A stretch of DNA of 64,000 nucleotides, from positions 9,982,001-10,046,000 of the forward strand of contig OY969916.1 in assembly GCA_963704535.1 (NCBI GenBank), written 5' to 3'. Source of the DNA: G963704535 sp963704535 (GTDB lineage Bacteria; Chloroflexota; Chloroflexia; Chloroflexales; Roseiflexaceae). A model generated the notes under the pieces. The model was not told the origin of the DNA. It made no database searches and saw only the letters and a list, made by a program, of their open reading frames with translations. Shown in pieces: positions 53,093 through 61,234 of the stretch (position 1 is its first letter; each line of letters starts with the position of its first letter). A program made the position numbers and the translations under genes.

Positions 53093-53996
53093 GAGATTCC
53101 TCCTTTGTTTCAGCCATCTGCTGAAGCACTTGTAGGCAGGCCTGCGCATCCCCCAGAGCTGAATGGTCGCCGCCCGCCAGCGGCTGCCGTCGGTACGAGC
53201 CGTGGTAGTCCGACCACTCCCCGAACCAGATCGCATACAACTCCATCGCGCAGTGCCAGCGACGTGGCCGCAGCCAGCGGTTCAGTTCGGCCGCCTCATT
53301 CGCGCCAGTGAGGCGGTGGATTTCGTTCCGCAGGATGCCCAGATCGAAACTGGCGTTATAAGTTATGATCCGCCGGCCGCGCAGCATCGCAGCGAGCTGC
53401 GGCTCGATCTGCTCGAAGGTTGGCGCGTCGGCGAGCTGCTCATCCGAGATGCCATGGATGGCTCGTGCGCCGGCGCTAATCGAGGAGAGCGGGTTGACCA
53501 GCGTGTCGAGCAGCACCGCGCCGTCGGTTGCCTGAATGACCGCGATCTGCACCAGGTAGCCATTCAAGTCAGTGGTTTCGGTATCGAGAATCACAGTACG
53601 CGAGCTGCGGAGCCAGAGGCGCGCCATTGCCGCTGCATCGGCGGCTTCCTGGCGGCGCCGTGCGGCCGCACGGCGCTCGATCACTTCCACACAATGCGGG
53701 CAATCACGGCTGGGTCGAAAGCGACGCCACACGACCTCGCCGGTATCCTTCCCGCAGCGCGGGCACAGCCGCCGCTTGAGCTGCGCTTTCTCCAGTGCCG
53801 CCAGTTGCGCTGGCGTCGCCGCGCGCTTGGGCTTGGCCGTGTTCAGGTCGTAGAGATCGGCCCAGCGCTCGCCGCGCCTCCAGACGACCTGGGCGACGAC
53901 TGGGCCGCCCGGTCGCAAGCCCAACTCGGCGAGTTGGCGCCGGGTTTTCATATGACTTGGCACCTGGTCGAACCAGGGATACGTCGGAAGGGACAT
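53070..53996 (-). CDS. DnaQ-type 3'-5' exonuclease (DEDDh)
   Basis: 308 residues. Exonuclease motifs: VILDTETTDL (Exo I, D-x-E), HGISDEQL, TYNASFDLGILRNE (Exo II, N-x-x-F-D), and GGDHSALGDAQACLQ (Exo III, H...D). Upstream of the domain is a zinc ribbon (CPRCGKDTG...CPHC) and an N-terminal FDQVPSHMKTRRQLAELGLR segment. It probably proofreads or processes DNA in phage replication. Confidence 0.87.
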   Translation of the reverse strand: MSLPTYPWFDQVPSHMKTRRQLAELGLRPGGPVVAQVVWRRGERWADLYDLNTAKPKRAATPAQLAALEKAQLKRRLCPRCGKDTGEVVWRRFRPSRDCPHCVEVIERRAAARRRQEAADAAAMARLWLRSSRTVILDTETTDLNGYLVQIAVIQATDGAVLLDTLVNPLSSISAGARAIHGISDEQLADAPTFEQIEPQLAAMLRGRRIITYNASFDLGILRNEIHRLTGANEAAELNRWLRPRRWHCAMELYAIWFGEWSDYHGSYRRQPLAGGDHSALGDAQACLQVLQQMAETKEESHEDHQPR

Positions 53997-54000
53997 GGAG

Positions 54001-54272
54001 CTATTCCCCGTACAGCCGCCGTTTCAGCGACTCTTTTCGTTTCCTGGCGTCCTTCTGCCCACTTGCGGCCTTGACCGCGCGCTCCAGGATGACAGCGCCT
54101 GATCCTTGAGGTCGCGCCGCTCCTCGCTGGCCAGCGCCTCCAACTGCTCATGGAGATCGATCGGGACTGTCAGGATCAGGCGCTTCGTGGTCGTCTGCTG
54201 TATGGGCTGCCGTGTTGGTCGCTGCTTGGCGACCGGGATCTTCACGACCTTCGCTCTTCGTTTTGACTGCAT
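54001..54272 (-). CDS. Ribbon-helix-helix-like DNA-binding protein, frameshifted at the C-terminus
   Basis: About 90 residues. RLILTVPIDLHEQLEALASE is a ribbon-helix-helix-type segment. The frame moves to nonsense after DLKDQAL; the natural continuation (ILERAVKAASGQKDARKRKE ... RLYGE) is in another frame ending at 54001, a net change of two bases inserted or one deleted near 54105. The read-as-is product would end at 54024. Confidence 0.55.
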
Positions 54273-54460
54273 GCTGCCTCCACTATGGGATCACCGCGCC
54301 AGTCGGAATAGTCGTAGCCCTGCGCGGCGATCTGGCGAGCCTTCAGCCGCGCCTCGACGACGCCCCGCGCCGGCACAACCAGGTCCAGATCAATATCATC
54401 GATCGCGTCGCCGGACCAGAAACAGGCCCACAGCACCCCGGTGACGCGGAAGAAGATCAT
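54242..54460 (-). CDS. Small protein of unknown function
   Basis: 72 residues (MIFFRVTGVLWACFWSGDAI ... SQNEERRS). Overlaps both neighbours (ATGA with the upstream gene), typical of the compact leftward operon. Acidic IDDIDLDLVVPARG middle part. Not recognised. Confidence 0.6.
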   Translation of the reverse strand: MIFFRVTGVLWACFWSGDAIDDIDLDLVVPARGVVEARLKARQIAAQGYDYSDWRGDPIVEAACSQNEERRS

Positions 54461-54822
54461 TGGTCGCCCGCTTTCGCCTCGTCACCTCCCAATGCCTCTC
54501 CCGCGATCTGCCGCATCTCGTTCGGCCCCGTGGCGCGCTGGATGCTGCGGAGCGCGCCGCGCAACCGATCGAGTTCGGCCAGCACAACCGCACCGGCGTC
54601 GCGCTCTCGGAGCGTATGCTCCAGCCTGCGGATTGCGTCGTCGTCGAACGGGGTCTTGATCGGTCGCGCTCGCAGGAGATTCCGCGCACTGTCGATCGTG
54701 CCGCGGTAGAGCGCCGCCTCGCGCTCGGCCTGCTCTGCCCGGCCGCGCCACTCGCGGATCTCGGCCTCAAGCTCGGCGATGCGGTCGAGCAGGCCGGCGG
54801 CGGATAGGATCTCTTCGCTCAT
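54457..54822 (-). CDS. Coiled-coil protein of unknown function
   Basis: 121 residues with a long coiled coil (LLDRIAELEAEIREWRGRAE, then EREAALYRGTIDSAR) and a second one (AIRRLEHTLRERDAGAVVLA). It overlaps both neighbours by four bases. Function not known. Confidence 0.65.
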   Translation of the reverse strand: MSEEILSAAGLLDRIAELEAEIREWRGRAEQAEREAALYRGTIDSARNLLRARPIKTPFDDDAIRRLEHTLRERDAGAVVLAELDRLRGALRSIQRATGPNEMRQIAGEALGGDEAKAGDQ

Positions 54823-55451
54823 CCCCCACCTGCGCTTTCCGAGAACGACCGCTCGAACGTCGGCCGCCCGTCGTCGTCGCCCCAGCCACCTGGTCCGCGA
54901 TTACGCTGGAACCACTGATCGGCGTACATCCGCTCGTCGCTGCCGCCGCTGCGCCCACCCTCATCGCCGCCGCCGTGGTCGTTCGCCGCCGCCAGATCGG
55001 CGGCGAAGGCGGTCAGGATATCCCGCATCCTGACGTCGTGATCCAGCCCCAGCGCCTCCAATGCCCGCGCCTCACTCGGCGTCAGGTGGAGCGTGATGGG
55101 GACGGTGCCAGCGGGTGCCGCCGGCTCGGCTGGCGATGGCAGAGCGTAGATGCTATCGCTCCCGGTTTCGGCCCAGGCGGTGTAGGCGCCAGGTCGTAGA
55201 CCGAGCTGCTCGGCGGTGGCCGCGTCGATCTTTAGGTGGGGCTTATCAACCTCCTCAGTGTCTTCGAGGACCTCACCGACGTGGCCATCGGTGTTGAGGC
55301 CGAGTTGCCACTCTGTCAGGATCAGGCCGTCTGCGCGGGATTCGATCCGTAGTGCGTCCGGCCAGGACAGCGCCGCCAGCAACCCGTCGTCAATCAGCAG
55401 CAGCCCGCGCTCGGCGTCGTAGTGGAGGTGGTGGTTTTGGGTAGTTGTCAT
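54819..55451 (-). CDS. Phage protein of unknown function
   Basis: 210 residues from ATG 55451 (GAGGAG 5 bases upstream). An N-terminal beta region (YDAERGLLLIDDGLLAALSW), a middle part with LHLTPSEARALEALGLDHDV (possible helix-turn-helix or RHH-like), and a disordered Gly/Asp-rich end. Not recognised. Confidence 0.6.
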   Translation of the reverse strand: MTTTQNHHLHYDAERGLLLIDDGLLAALSWPDALRIESRADGLILTEWQLGLNTDGHVGEVLEDTEEVDKPHLKIDAATAEQLGLRPGAYTAWAETGSDSIYALPSPAEPAAPAGTVPITLHLTPSEARALEALGLDHDVRMRDILTAFAADLAAANDHGGGDEGGRSGGSDERMYADQWFQRNRGPGGWGDDDGRPTFERSFSESAGGG

Positions 55452-55660
55452 GATGCTCCTCTGCTGTCTTGCTTCAATGCCCGTGCAACGATCGCCATAT
55501 TCCGCGCGCAACGGCTGCAAATCGTGTGCGCCCGATCCGCCCACCAGCAGCCGGTCGCGCAGCCCCGCGCGTCCGTGCATCCGCACACCCGACAGTGCCC
55601 AGCACTGACGCGGCGAACGCGCAGGCGGTACGAGCCGATCGGAATGATGACGATCATCAT
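55448..55660 (-). CDS. Cysteine-rich zinc-binding small protein
   Basis: 70 residues with CRVCGCTDARGCATGCWWAD and ICSRC, a four-or-more-cysteine cluster typical of short phage zinc proteins. It overlaps the ParB-domain gene stop (ATGA). Function unknown. Confidence 0.65.
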   Translation of the reverse strand: MMIVIIPIGSYRLRVRRVSAGHCRVCGCTDARGCATGCWWADRAHTICSRCARNMAIVARALKQDSRGAS

Positions 55661-58359
55661 ACGGATGCCTCCTGGAGCGCCGGAGCGGTCAGCCGCTCCT
55701 GCGCCGCCAGCACCTGCCGTATGAGCGCCTCGTAGGTCGCGTCATCCACGCCGGGCGCATCGACGAGCTGCTCCAGCCGGTCCCGGACGGCCTTGAGGAC
55801 CGGGCCAGCCAGCTCGCACGTCGTCGCATCGGCGAGCTGGCGTTCGGCGGTCGCGAGCATCTCCCGAACCAAGACCAGCGGATCGCTGGCGCTGGGCGCT
55901 GCGGGCTCAGGCGCAGCCGTCTCCTGGGCGACCTGGCCCGGAGCAAAGCTGCGCACGATGTCGCCCTTGTAGCGGGCCAGGACGGCGACGATACTGTCTC
56001 GGAGTGGCGAATCCACCTTCTGGCCGACGACGACCTGCGTCCAGTCCAGTTCGGCCAATTCACTCAATGCCCGCTCGCCGGCATCCTGCGTGCGCAGCGT
56101 CGCGATGGCGTACCCGCTCGCCCGGTGGGAAATGGTCCACGCGCCGTCGGCGGCGATCGCCGGGTGTAGCGCCAGGTCGCTGGTCAAACGGGTCGCCTCG
56201 ATCGTGCGCTCGCCGCCGTCCGTGCGGATGGTGACGGTGGTGGTCTGCGCCGGCAGCGATGCACCCTCAACCTGCGCCAGACGCTTCTTCAGGTCCGGCC
56301 ATGACATTGGCCCATCGTCCCCCAGCATCCACCCGTCTTCATAGGCCAGCACCATCCCGAGTGCCGCCGCCCGATCCCGCGCCATTTGTGCAGCCGGCGC
56401 GTAAAACGGATCGGTTGATTGCGGCGCTGGCGCTGGCTCGTCGGCGGTCGGTGTTTGCGCGCAAACACCCCCCTCATCGGTGTCCGCCCAGGGGGGCGGC
56501 AGGCCGACCGCGGTGAGCAACTTCCCGCCGTAGCTGCGTACATGTTCGGGATAGTCGCGGTTGTAGACCGCCGACTTGAGAATCGCCGTGGCCAAAGCCC
56601 GCTGGACCTGCCCCAGATCCCACGTCGCTGTCGTCTCCTCTTTGTAGTCGTAGCTCACTTGGCGCAGCACCCTGCGCCAGGCGGCTGTCTGGCCATCAGC
56701 CAGCGCTCCGGTCAGCGCAGTGATCGCCTGCTCGAACAGCGCCGCCGCCTCCTTCTTGCGCGCCCGCTCATCGATCTTGACCGGATCAGTCTTGCTCTGC
56801 TGCTGTCGCACGCTCTGGAGGCATCCGCAGCGCTTGCCCTGGCCGTGCAGGCAGAGGATGCGCAGCTCAGGATACCCCGGCACCGGCAGCCCGCTGGAGC
56901 CGTGGCAAACGCGCAGCTTATCGCAGCCCCTTGTTCGGATCTGCTCGGCGAACTCCTCGCCGCTGTAGAAGCGCTCGGCGGCGCTGTGGGTCGGCTCCTT
57001 GTCCACCGCCGGAATGCCCAGTTTGGCCGCGGCGTCACGGAGACGGCGGGCGCTCCAGTGCCGATCTTTCGCGGTGTAGCAGTCCGGGCCGGCGCAGCGG
57101 GCGGCGTTGCCCTGACCGCTCATCAGACGGCAGTCGGCGCAGCGCGGGCTGACGATCGCCATATCTTTCACGTCGCCGAAGTCGTGCTTGCGCCAGGCCA
57201 CGGTGCCGATCGGGTGGGTGGCGCTGCTCATGATCTGCTCGACCCGGCCGCGAATGGCGTCTGAGCTGAGTTCAGGAGCCTCCTGCCACAGCCGGCTGGG
57301 CCGAGTTCCATAGCCTTGCTCGGCCACACGCAGCGCCTGCTCGGGCAGCTCAGTCAGCGGCAGCAGCGCCAGCGCCTGGCGCTCGCTCAACTGACCATCC
57401 TGGAGCTGCTTCAGCGCGCTATCGGGCAGCCGCAGCAACCGCAGCTTGTTCGCCACCGTCGAGCGGTCGAGCTGCAATTTCTCGGCAGCCTCTCGTTGCG
57501 TCCAGCCGAACGCCGTGGTGTAGCGCTCGATCGCCCGAGCCTCCTCGTACGAGGAGAGATCCTTGCGGTCCTTGTTTTCCGACCAGGCGTGCAGCGCCAT
57601 GGTCTGGTCGCCCAGCTCGCGGATGACGAGGGGCATCCGTCCCCAGCGCTCCACATCGCTGGGAATGACCGCGGCGAGCTTGCGGAAGGCCCGCAGCCGG
57701 CTGTGGCCGAAGGCGAGCTGGTAGCGACCATTGGGCATCCGCCTGGCCAACGGCACCTGGAGCAGGCCGTGCTCGCGGATCGAGGCGGCGATCACGCCGA
57801 TCCGCTCATCATCGTAGACCAGGCGCGGCTGGTAGGGGTTGTCGTCGATCAGCGACAGGATGATGGTCAGGGGCGCGCCGCTGTCCATCGCGGCGAACAC
57901 CTCGGCCAGGGGTGGGCGCGGATCGGGGCGCTGCTCGACGAACACCTCACACGCCCGGCAGTGGCCGTGCCCGAGATCCTCGCCCGTCGGCCTGGTCGGG
58001 CTGCGCTTGCCGCACAGCGCGACGTACCAGGCGCGGCCGTCCTCCCGGACAGCGTTCGGCTGCCAGAGGTGCGCGCCGGACTGGGCGGGCAGCCGCAGCC
58101 AGGCGCTAGAGACGCTCGCGGGTGCGGGCGCGTCCGGGTCGCAGTCCACGCAGCGTCGGATCGTCGCGTCGCCGTCGGGCGCCTCGTCAGCGGGCATGGC
58201 CAGGCCGCAGGCCGCCTCCCAGCCGTCGCCCACCGGGCGCCAGCGGTGGGCGGTTCCTTGACGGTTGCCCCAGGTCCAGTCAGCAGACGGCTGGACTGGA
58301 GGGATAGGCGTATCGAACTCGGCGACCTCGCCGACGGTGAGTTTACGAACTTTCGGCAT
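55657..58359 (-). CDS. Large ParB-domain DNA-binding protein
   Basis: 900 residues. An N-terminal cysteine-containing region (to about 165) is followed by a ParB/Srx nuclease-like domain (DDNPYQPRLVYDDERIGVIA, AFGHSRLRAFRKLAAV) and a KorB-type helix-turn-helix (FGWTQREAAEKLQLDRSTVA, then SERQALALLPL). The C-terminal half has cysteine clusters (CADCRLMSGQGNAARCAG, CLHGQGKRCGC) and helices. It is far longer than ParB proteins of about 300 residues. A copy of the repeated palindrome lies inside it (56453). It may bind the palindromes or act as a ParB-like nuclease in replication. Confidence 0.82.
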   Translation of the reverse strand: MPKVRKLTVGEVAEFDTPIPPVQPSADWTWGNRQGTAHRWRPVGDGWEAACGLAMPADEAPDGDATIRRCVDCDPDAPAPASVSSAWLRLPAQSGAHLWQPNAVREDGRAWYVALCGKRSPTRPTGEDLGHGHCRACEVFVEQRPDPRPPLAEVFAAMDSGAPLTIILSLIDDNPYQPRLVYDDERIGVIAASIREHGLLQVPLARRMPNGRYQLAFGHSRLRAFRKLAAVIPSDVERWGRMPLVIRELGDQTMALHAWSENKDRKDLSSYEEARAIERYTTAFGWTQREAAEKLQLDRSTVANKLRLLRLPDSALKQLQDGQLSERQALALLPLTELPEQALRVAEQGYGTRPSRLWQEAPELSSDAIRGRVEQIMSSATHPIGTVAWRKHDFGDVKDMAIVSPRCADCRLMSGQGNAARCAGPDCYTAKDRHWSARRLRDAAAKLGIPAVDKEPTHSAAERFYSGEEFAEQIRTRGCDKLRVCHGSSGLPVPGYPELRILCLHGQGKRCGCLQSVRQQQSKTDPVKIDERARKKEAAALFEQAITALTGALADGQTAAWRRVLRQVSYDYKEETTATWDLGQVQRALATAILKSAVYNRDYPEHVRSYGGKLLTAVGLPPPWADTDEGGVCAQTPTADEPAPAPQSTDPFYAPAAQMARDRAAALGMVLAYEDGWMLGDDGPMSWPDLKKRLAQVEGASLPAQTTTVTIRTDGGERTIEATRLTSDLALHPAIAADGAWTISHRASGYAIATLRTQDAGERALSELAELDWTQVVVGQKVDSPLRDSIVAVLARYKGDIVRSFAPGQVAQETAAPEPAAPSASDPLVLVREMLATAERQLADATTCELAGPVLKAVRDRLEQLVDAPGVDDATYEALIRQVLAAQERLTAPALQEASV
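56453..56466. promoter_or_regulatory. Repeated palindrome site 4, inside the ParB-domain gene
   Basis: GTTTGCGCGCAAAC, symmetric over 16 bp (56452-56467). It is kept within coding sequence (read as GVCAQTP), which suggests selection for the DNA site itself. Confidence 0.6.
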
Positions 58360-58609
58360 GATCAGTCTCCTGTAACAGCTTCAGCCACTCCGGCACGGGA
58401 CCGAGCGGCACTTCAGCCACCGGTGCGCTCTGGCCAGCACGATGGCTGGCGGCAATCAACAGCGCGGCCTGCGCGATGGCCAGGATCTCGCGCTGCTCAT
58501 CCGGGCCGAGCGGGGCGCCGTTGCGAAGCGCATCCTCGAACGCATGGCAGTAGAGCCATGCCGCGCGGCAGTCCTCGGTCGTTTTGAGCGTGATATCAGC
58601 TATCGACAT
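58343..58609 (-). CDS. Small helical protein of unknown function
   Basis: 88 residues (MSIADITLKTTEDCRAAWLY ... ETDHAESS), helical. The start is supported by AAGGAG 8 bases upstream. It overlaps the ParB-domain gene by 17 bp. Not recognised. Confidence 0.65.
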   Translation of the reverse strand: MSIADITLKTTEDCRAAWLYCHAFEDALRNGAPLGPDEQREILAIAQAALLIAASHRAGQSAPVAEVPLGPVPEWLKLLQETDHAESS

Positions 58610-58621
58610 TGGAGATCTCCT

Positions 58622-59719
58622 TCATGCCGCACCTCGATACAGCAACCGCTCACGCCCGCGCCGTTCGGCCAGCCAGTTCAGCACCTGGTCATCCCTTGCG
58701 CCATCGGCCAGGTCGGCGGCCATGATCGCCAGCTCGCCCTCCGTCGCGTCTGGCGCGAGTGAGCGGGCTCGCGCCTCGGCGTCGTCGAGCGGCGGCCCGG
58801 TCTCCTCCGGGCCGGTGGCGCCGCCCGATATGAACAAACCGCCATACGAACTGCCGGGGCCGACGTAGCGGCACGTGTCGATCGGTGCGTCTGAGTTGGG
58901 CGGCGCGGCGTGGACCTGGCCGCAGCTGATCGCCTCGAAAAACACGCCATCGCCCTTCGTTCCGCCGCTCCTCTCGATGCGCCACTGGTGCCAGGACCAG
59001 GTGTCCCGGACTTCCTGCGCCGTGAGCTGCGGTCGAGCCGCAAGCGCCTTGGCGATGATCTTCGAGTTCGTGCCGACCTCCAGCAGGGCCTGGACGACAG
59101 GGCTGACTCGATCAGGTTGCTGATCGTTTTGGGCGGCACATGGTACATGTCTCTTTGTAGCAGCAGCAGAATCTTGATCTAAACTCTGCTGCTGCTCATG
59201 AGAAACATGTACCATGCGGCCTCGAAAACGATCTTTCGCCAGATCGCTATTCTTTGCGGTTGTTTGGCGCACTACAGTGCCGTTTACCGCACTTGATATA
59301 CCAAAGCGATCTTTGGCGAGATCGGGGCGATCTCTCGTCTGATCAATGCGATCTGTGGCGAGATCGGGGCGATCTGACTCCAGATCGCTCTCTTGATCAG
59401 CGCCGAGATCGGTTCCATCGGCGCCCAACTGATCAGCGACGAGATCGGGGTGGCGCACCAATGTGATAACTCGGCCGTCGTACAAAATCCACCCGTCGTC
59501 GGCGAGCTGGTACAAGATCGGGCTGATCTGGCCGGCGGACACCCCCGCCCACTTGGCGAGTTCGCGGACTCCGGGCGTGATGCTGCCGCCCATGCCGCAA
59601 TGGTCTACGATCGCGTCGAGCACGAAGGCGATCGGCGGCCGGGCGACAAATTCGTAGGGTCGTAGGGGCGGTGCGACGGTAGGTGTCGCAAATTCGTGGT
59701 ATGCTGGGTTCAGGACCAT
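58622..59719 (-). CDS. Winged-helix replication initiator-like protein with internal iterons
   Basis: 365 residues. The N-terminal winged helix (PIAFVLDAIVDHCGMGGSIT, VRELAKWAGVSAGQISPILY) is like phage replication-initiation and MarR-like domains. The middle contains a 14-residue repeat (PDLATDR / PDLAKDR) encoded by two 28-bp direct repeats. The C-terminal part (VVQALLEVGTNSKIIAKALA) is helical. DNA repeats within an initiator gene are the arrangement of lambda O and its origin, so the origin may be here (inference). Confidence 0.65.
   Translation of the reverse strand: MVLNPAYHEFATPTVAPPLRPYEFVARPPIAFVLDAIVDHCGMGGSITPGVRELAKWAGVSAGQISPILYQLADDGWILYDGRVITLVRHPDLVADQLGADGTDLGADQESDLESDRPDLATDRIDQTRDRPDLAKDRFGISSAVNGTVVRQTTAKNSDLAKDRFRGRMVHVSHEQQQSLDQDSAAATKRHVPCAAQNDQQPDRVSPVVQALLEVGTNSKIIAKALAARPQLTAQEVRDTWSWHQWRIERSGGTKGDGVFFEAISCGQVHAAPPNSDAPIDTCRYVGPGSSYGGLFISGGATGPEETGPPLDDAEARARSLAPDATEGELAIMAADLADGARDDQVLNWLAERRGRERLLYRGAA
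59306..59375. repeat. Two 28-bp direct repeats (iterons) within the initiator gene
   Basis: 59306-59333 and 59348-59375 differ at one base; each starts GCGATCT and contains TGGCGAGATCGGGGCGATCT. The period is 42 bp, or 14 codons. Related GAGATCGG and AGATCG words flank them (59228-59260, 59390-59450). Candidate origin of replication. Confidence 0.65.
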
Positions 59720-59753
59720 GGCCGTCCTCTTCTATGTAAGTGAATGGTCCGAC

Positions 59754-59787
59754 ACCGCCACACACGCGAGCAGGCGTGTGTGGCGGT
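59754..59787. terminator. 14-bp hairpin between two leftward genes
   Basis: ACCGCCACACACGC (59754-59767) pairs with GCGTGTGTGGCGGT (59774-59787) around a 6-base loop, within the 75-bp gap. It could end the transcript of the gene at 59795. Confidence 0.5.
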
Positions 59788-59794
59788 TTGTGTT

Positions 59795-60514
59795 TCATGC
59801 AGCCGCCACGTGGCCATTGATGGTGGTCGCCATTGCCGCGCAGCGCTGGCACAGTGCCGGGTCTCGGAGGCTCCGGGCGTGGGCGTTGCTCTGGCAACGC
59901 CCACAGCTCCAGGTCGGATCGTCGGGCGTGACGGCGATCGGCGCGGCCGGTGGCGTAGGCTCCTCTTCCGGCTCCGGTGCCACGGGGATGGCGACCATCG
60001 CGAGCTGCTCGGGGTGAGCGGTCGAGAGGTGGTCGGCGAGCTGGTTGGCCCACGGGGTTTTGGGGCAGTATGGGCACTGGGCGCGCCCGGCCGGCAGCTT
60101 GCGATCGGGTGTCGGGTGTTCGTTGTCCGTTGTCCGTTGTTTGTTGTCAGGAGTCGGCGCGGCCTCGCAGAGCATACAGATCGCGACGCTGTGCAGACCT
60201 GGCGCGATGTCGCCACGCCTACAGCGCGCGCAGCGCCAGGCCAACTCGGCCTCGATCGGCGCAGGCAGCGCCTCCTGGCCGCGCAGCCGCGCCTCCAGGC
60301 AGGCGACGCGGGCCTGGAGCGTCGCGATCGTGGCATCGCGCGATGCGAGCTGGGCGGCCGGCGTCTCGGGCCAATCGAGCAGCGGGCAGTAATACTCCGG
60401 GCAGCCGTTCGGCGCTTGGCGCATCACCCAGGCGACTGATAAGTAGCGGTGGCCACCGACGACGGCCAGGAGATCCGCGCCGTCGGGCAGGCTTCCAAAG
60501 GTTGACGAATCCAT
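59795..60514 (-). CDS. Multi-zinc-finger protein of unknown function
   Basis: 239 residues from ATG 60514 (GGAGG six bases upstream). Three Cys-type zinc elements: WRCARCRRGDI...CMLC, CPYCPKTPWANQLADHLSTAH (C2H2-like), and WSCGRCQSNAHARSL...CQRC. A coiled coil (TIATLQARVACLEARLRGQE) precedes them. DNKQRTTDNEHP in the middle is a translation of heptamer repeats. It probably binds nucleic acid. Not recognised as a family. Confidence 0.65.
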   Translation of the reverse strand: MDSSTFGSLPDGADLLAVVGGHRYLSVAWVMRQAPNGCPEYYCPLLDWPETPAAQLASRDATIATLQARVACLEARLRGQEALPAPIEAELAWRCARCRRGDIAPGLHSVAICMLCEAAPTPDNKQRTTDNEHPTPDRKLPAGRAQCPYCPKTPWANQLADHLSTAHPEQLAMVAIPVAPEPEEEPTPPAAPIAVTPDDPTWSCGRCQSNAHARSLRDPALCQRCAAMATTINGHVAAA

Positions 60515-60640
60515 AAAGAGCCTCCATAATGAGTCGTGGGACGCTGCCGGTGGACCTTGGGCTGGACTGCATAGCGACGGCGTCAAGGATAGGGGGCTTT
60601 CGCGTAGCGGCCGCTCGCGAAAGCCCCTTCTGATTCCCCC

Positions 60641-60868
60641 TCAAACCCCCTCTCTCCCTCGGTACCTGGCTTCAGCCAGCAGGCGCTGGATACGCTCCAG
60701 CAGCAGCGCAACCTCAGCAAGTTCAACTTTGATTTCAGGATCGGTGTGGACGGGCAGCTTGGCCCGCACCTTTGTCACGAGCGTGGCGGCCTCGGCTGCG
60801 GCCCGGAGCGACTCGACGCGATCAGCGTCAGCGCCCCGTGGCCACGGCCGCCGCATGGGATCGGTCAT
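60641..60868 (-). CDS. Small helical protein of unknown function
   Basis: 75 residues from ATG 60868 (MTDPMRRPWPRGADADRVES ... YRGREGV), with two predicted helices. It is the first gene of the leftward block. The upstream frame is open but Arg-rich and unlikely. Not recognised. Confidence 0.6.
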   Translation of the reverse strand: MTDPMRRPWPRGADADRVESLRAAAEAATLVTKVRAKLPVHTDPEIKVELAEVALLLERIQRLLAEARYRGREGV

Positions 60869-61234
60869 GGCGGCCTCATAGGTGGGATGAAAACTGGAAT
60901 AAAAAGCCGCGATAGGTCGTAGCGCCCGAACAGGCCAGGCTGCTACGATGGGATGTCGTTCGAGGACACCCCTGGAAAAACCTCCTTTCTGTCTCCCCTC
61001 GCTTCGTGGACCACGGCGGCCCGCGCGGCTGCGTCGTGCCTGGGTGGCGCGGCGCAATCGCCCGTGTCGCGTGTGGATGACGAAGAGGAGGATCTATGCT
61101 GATTCCGTGCGGTGGTCGTAGTGGAACCTGGACTTGGGGCTGTTCACTACGGGAAACGGCTTCGCCAGGCCGTTCAGTTGATTCCCCCATGGCGCCATGG
61201 TGGCCCTTAACGAACTGAATACGATGAGGACACC
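60869..61234. other. 366-bp divergent regulatory gap
   Basis: It lies between the leftward block and the rightward integrase. No gene is supported. It contains the short palindrome CCATGGCGCCATGG (about 61193) and GAGGACACC before the integrase ATG, but no promoter close to consensus. Confidence 0.5.
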
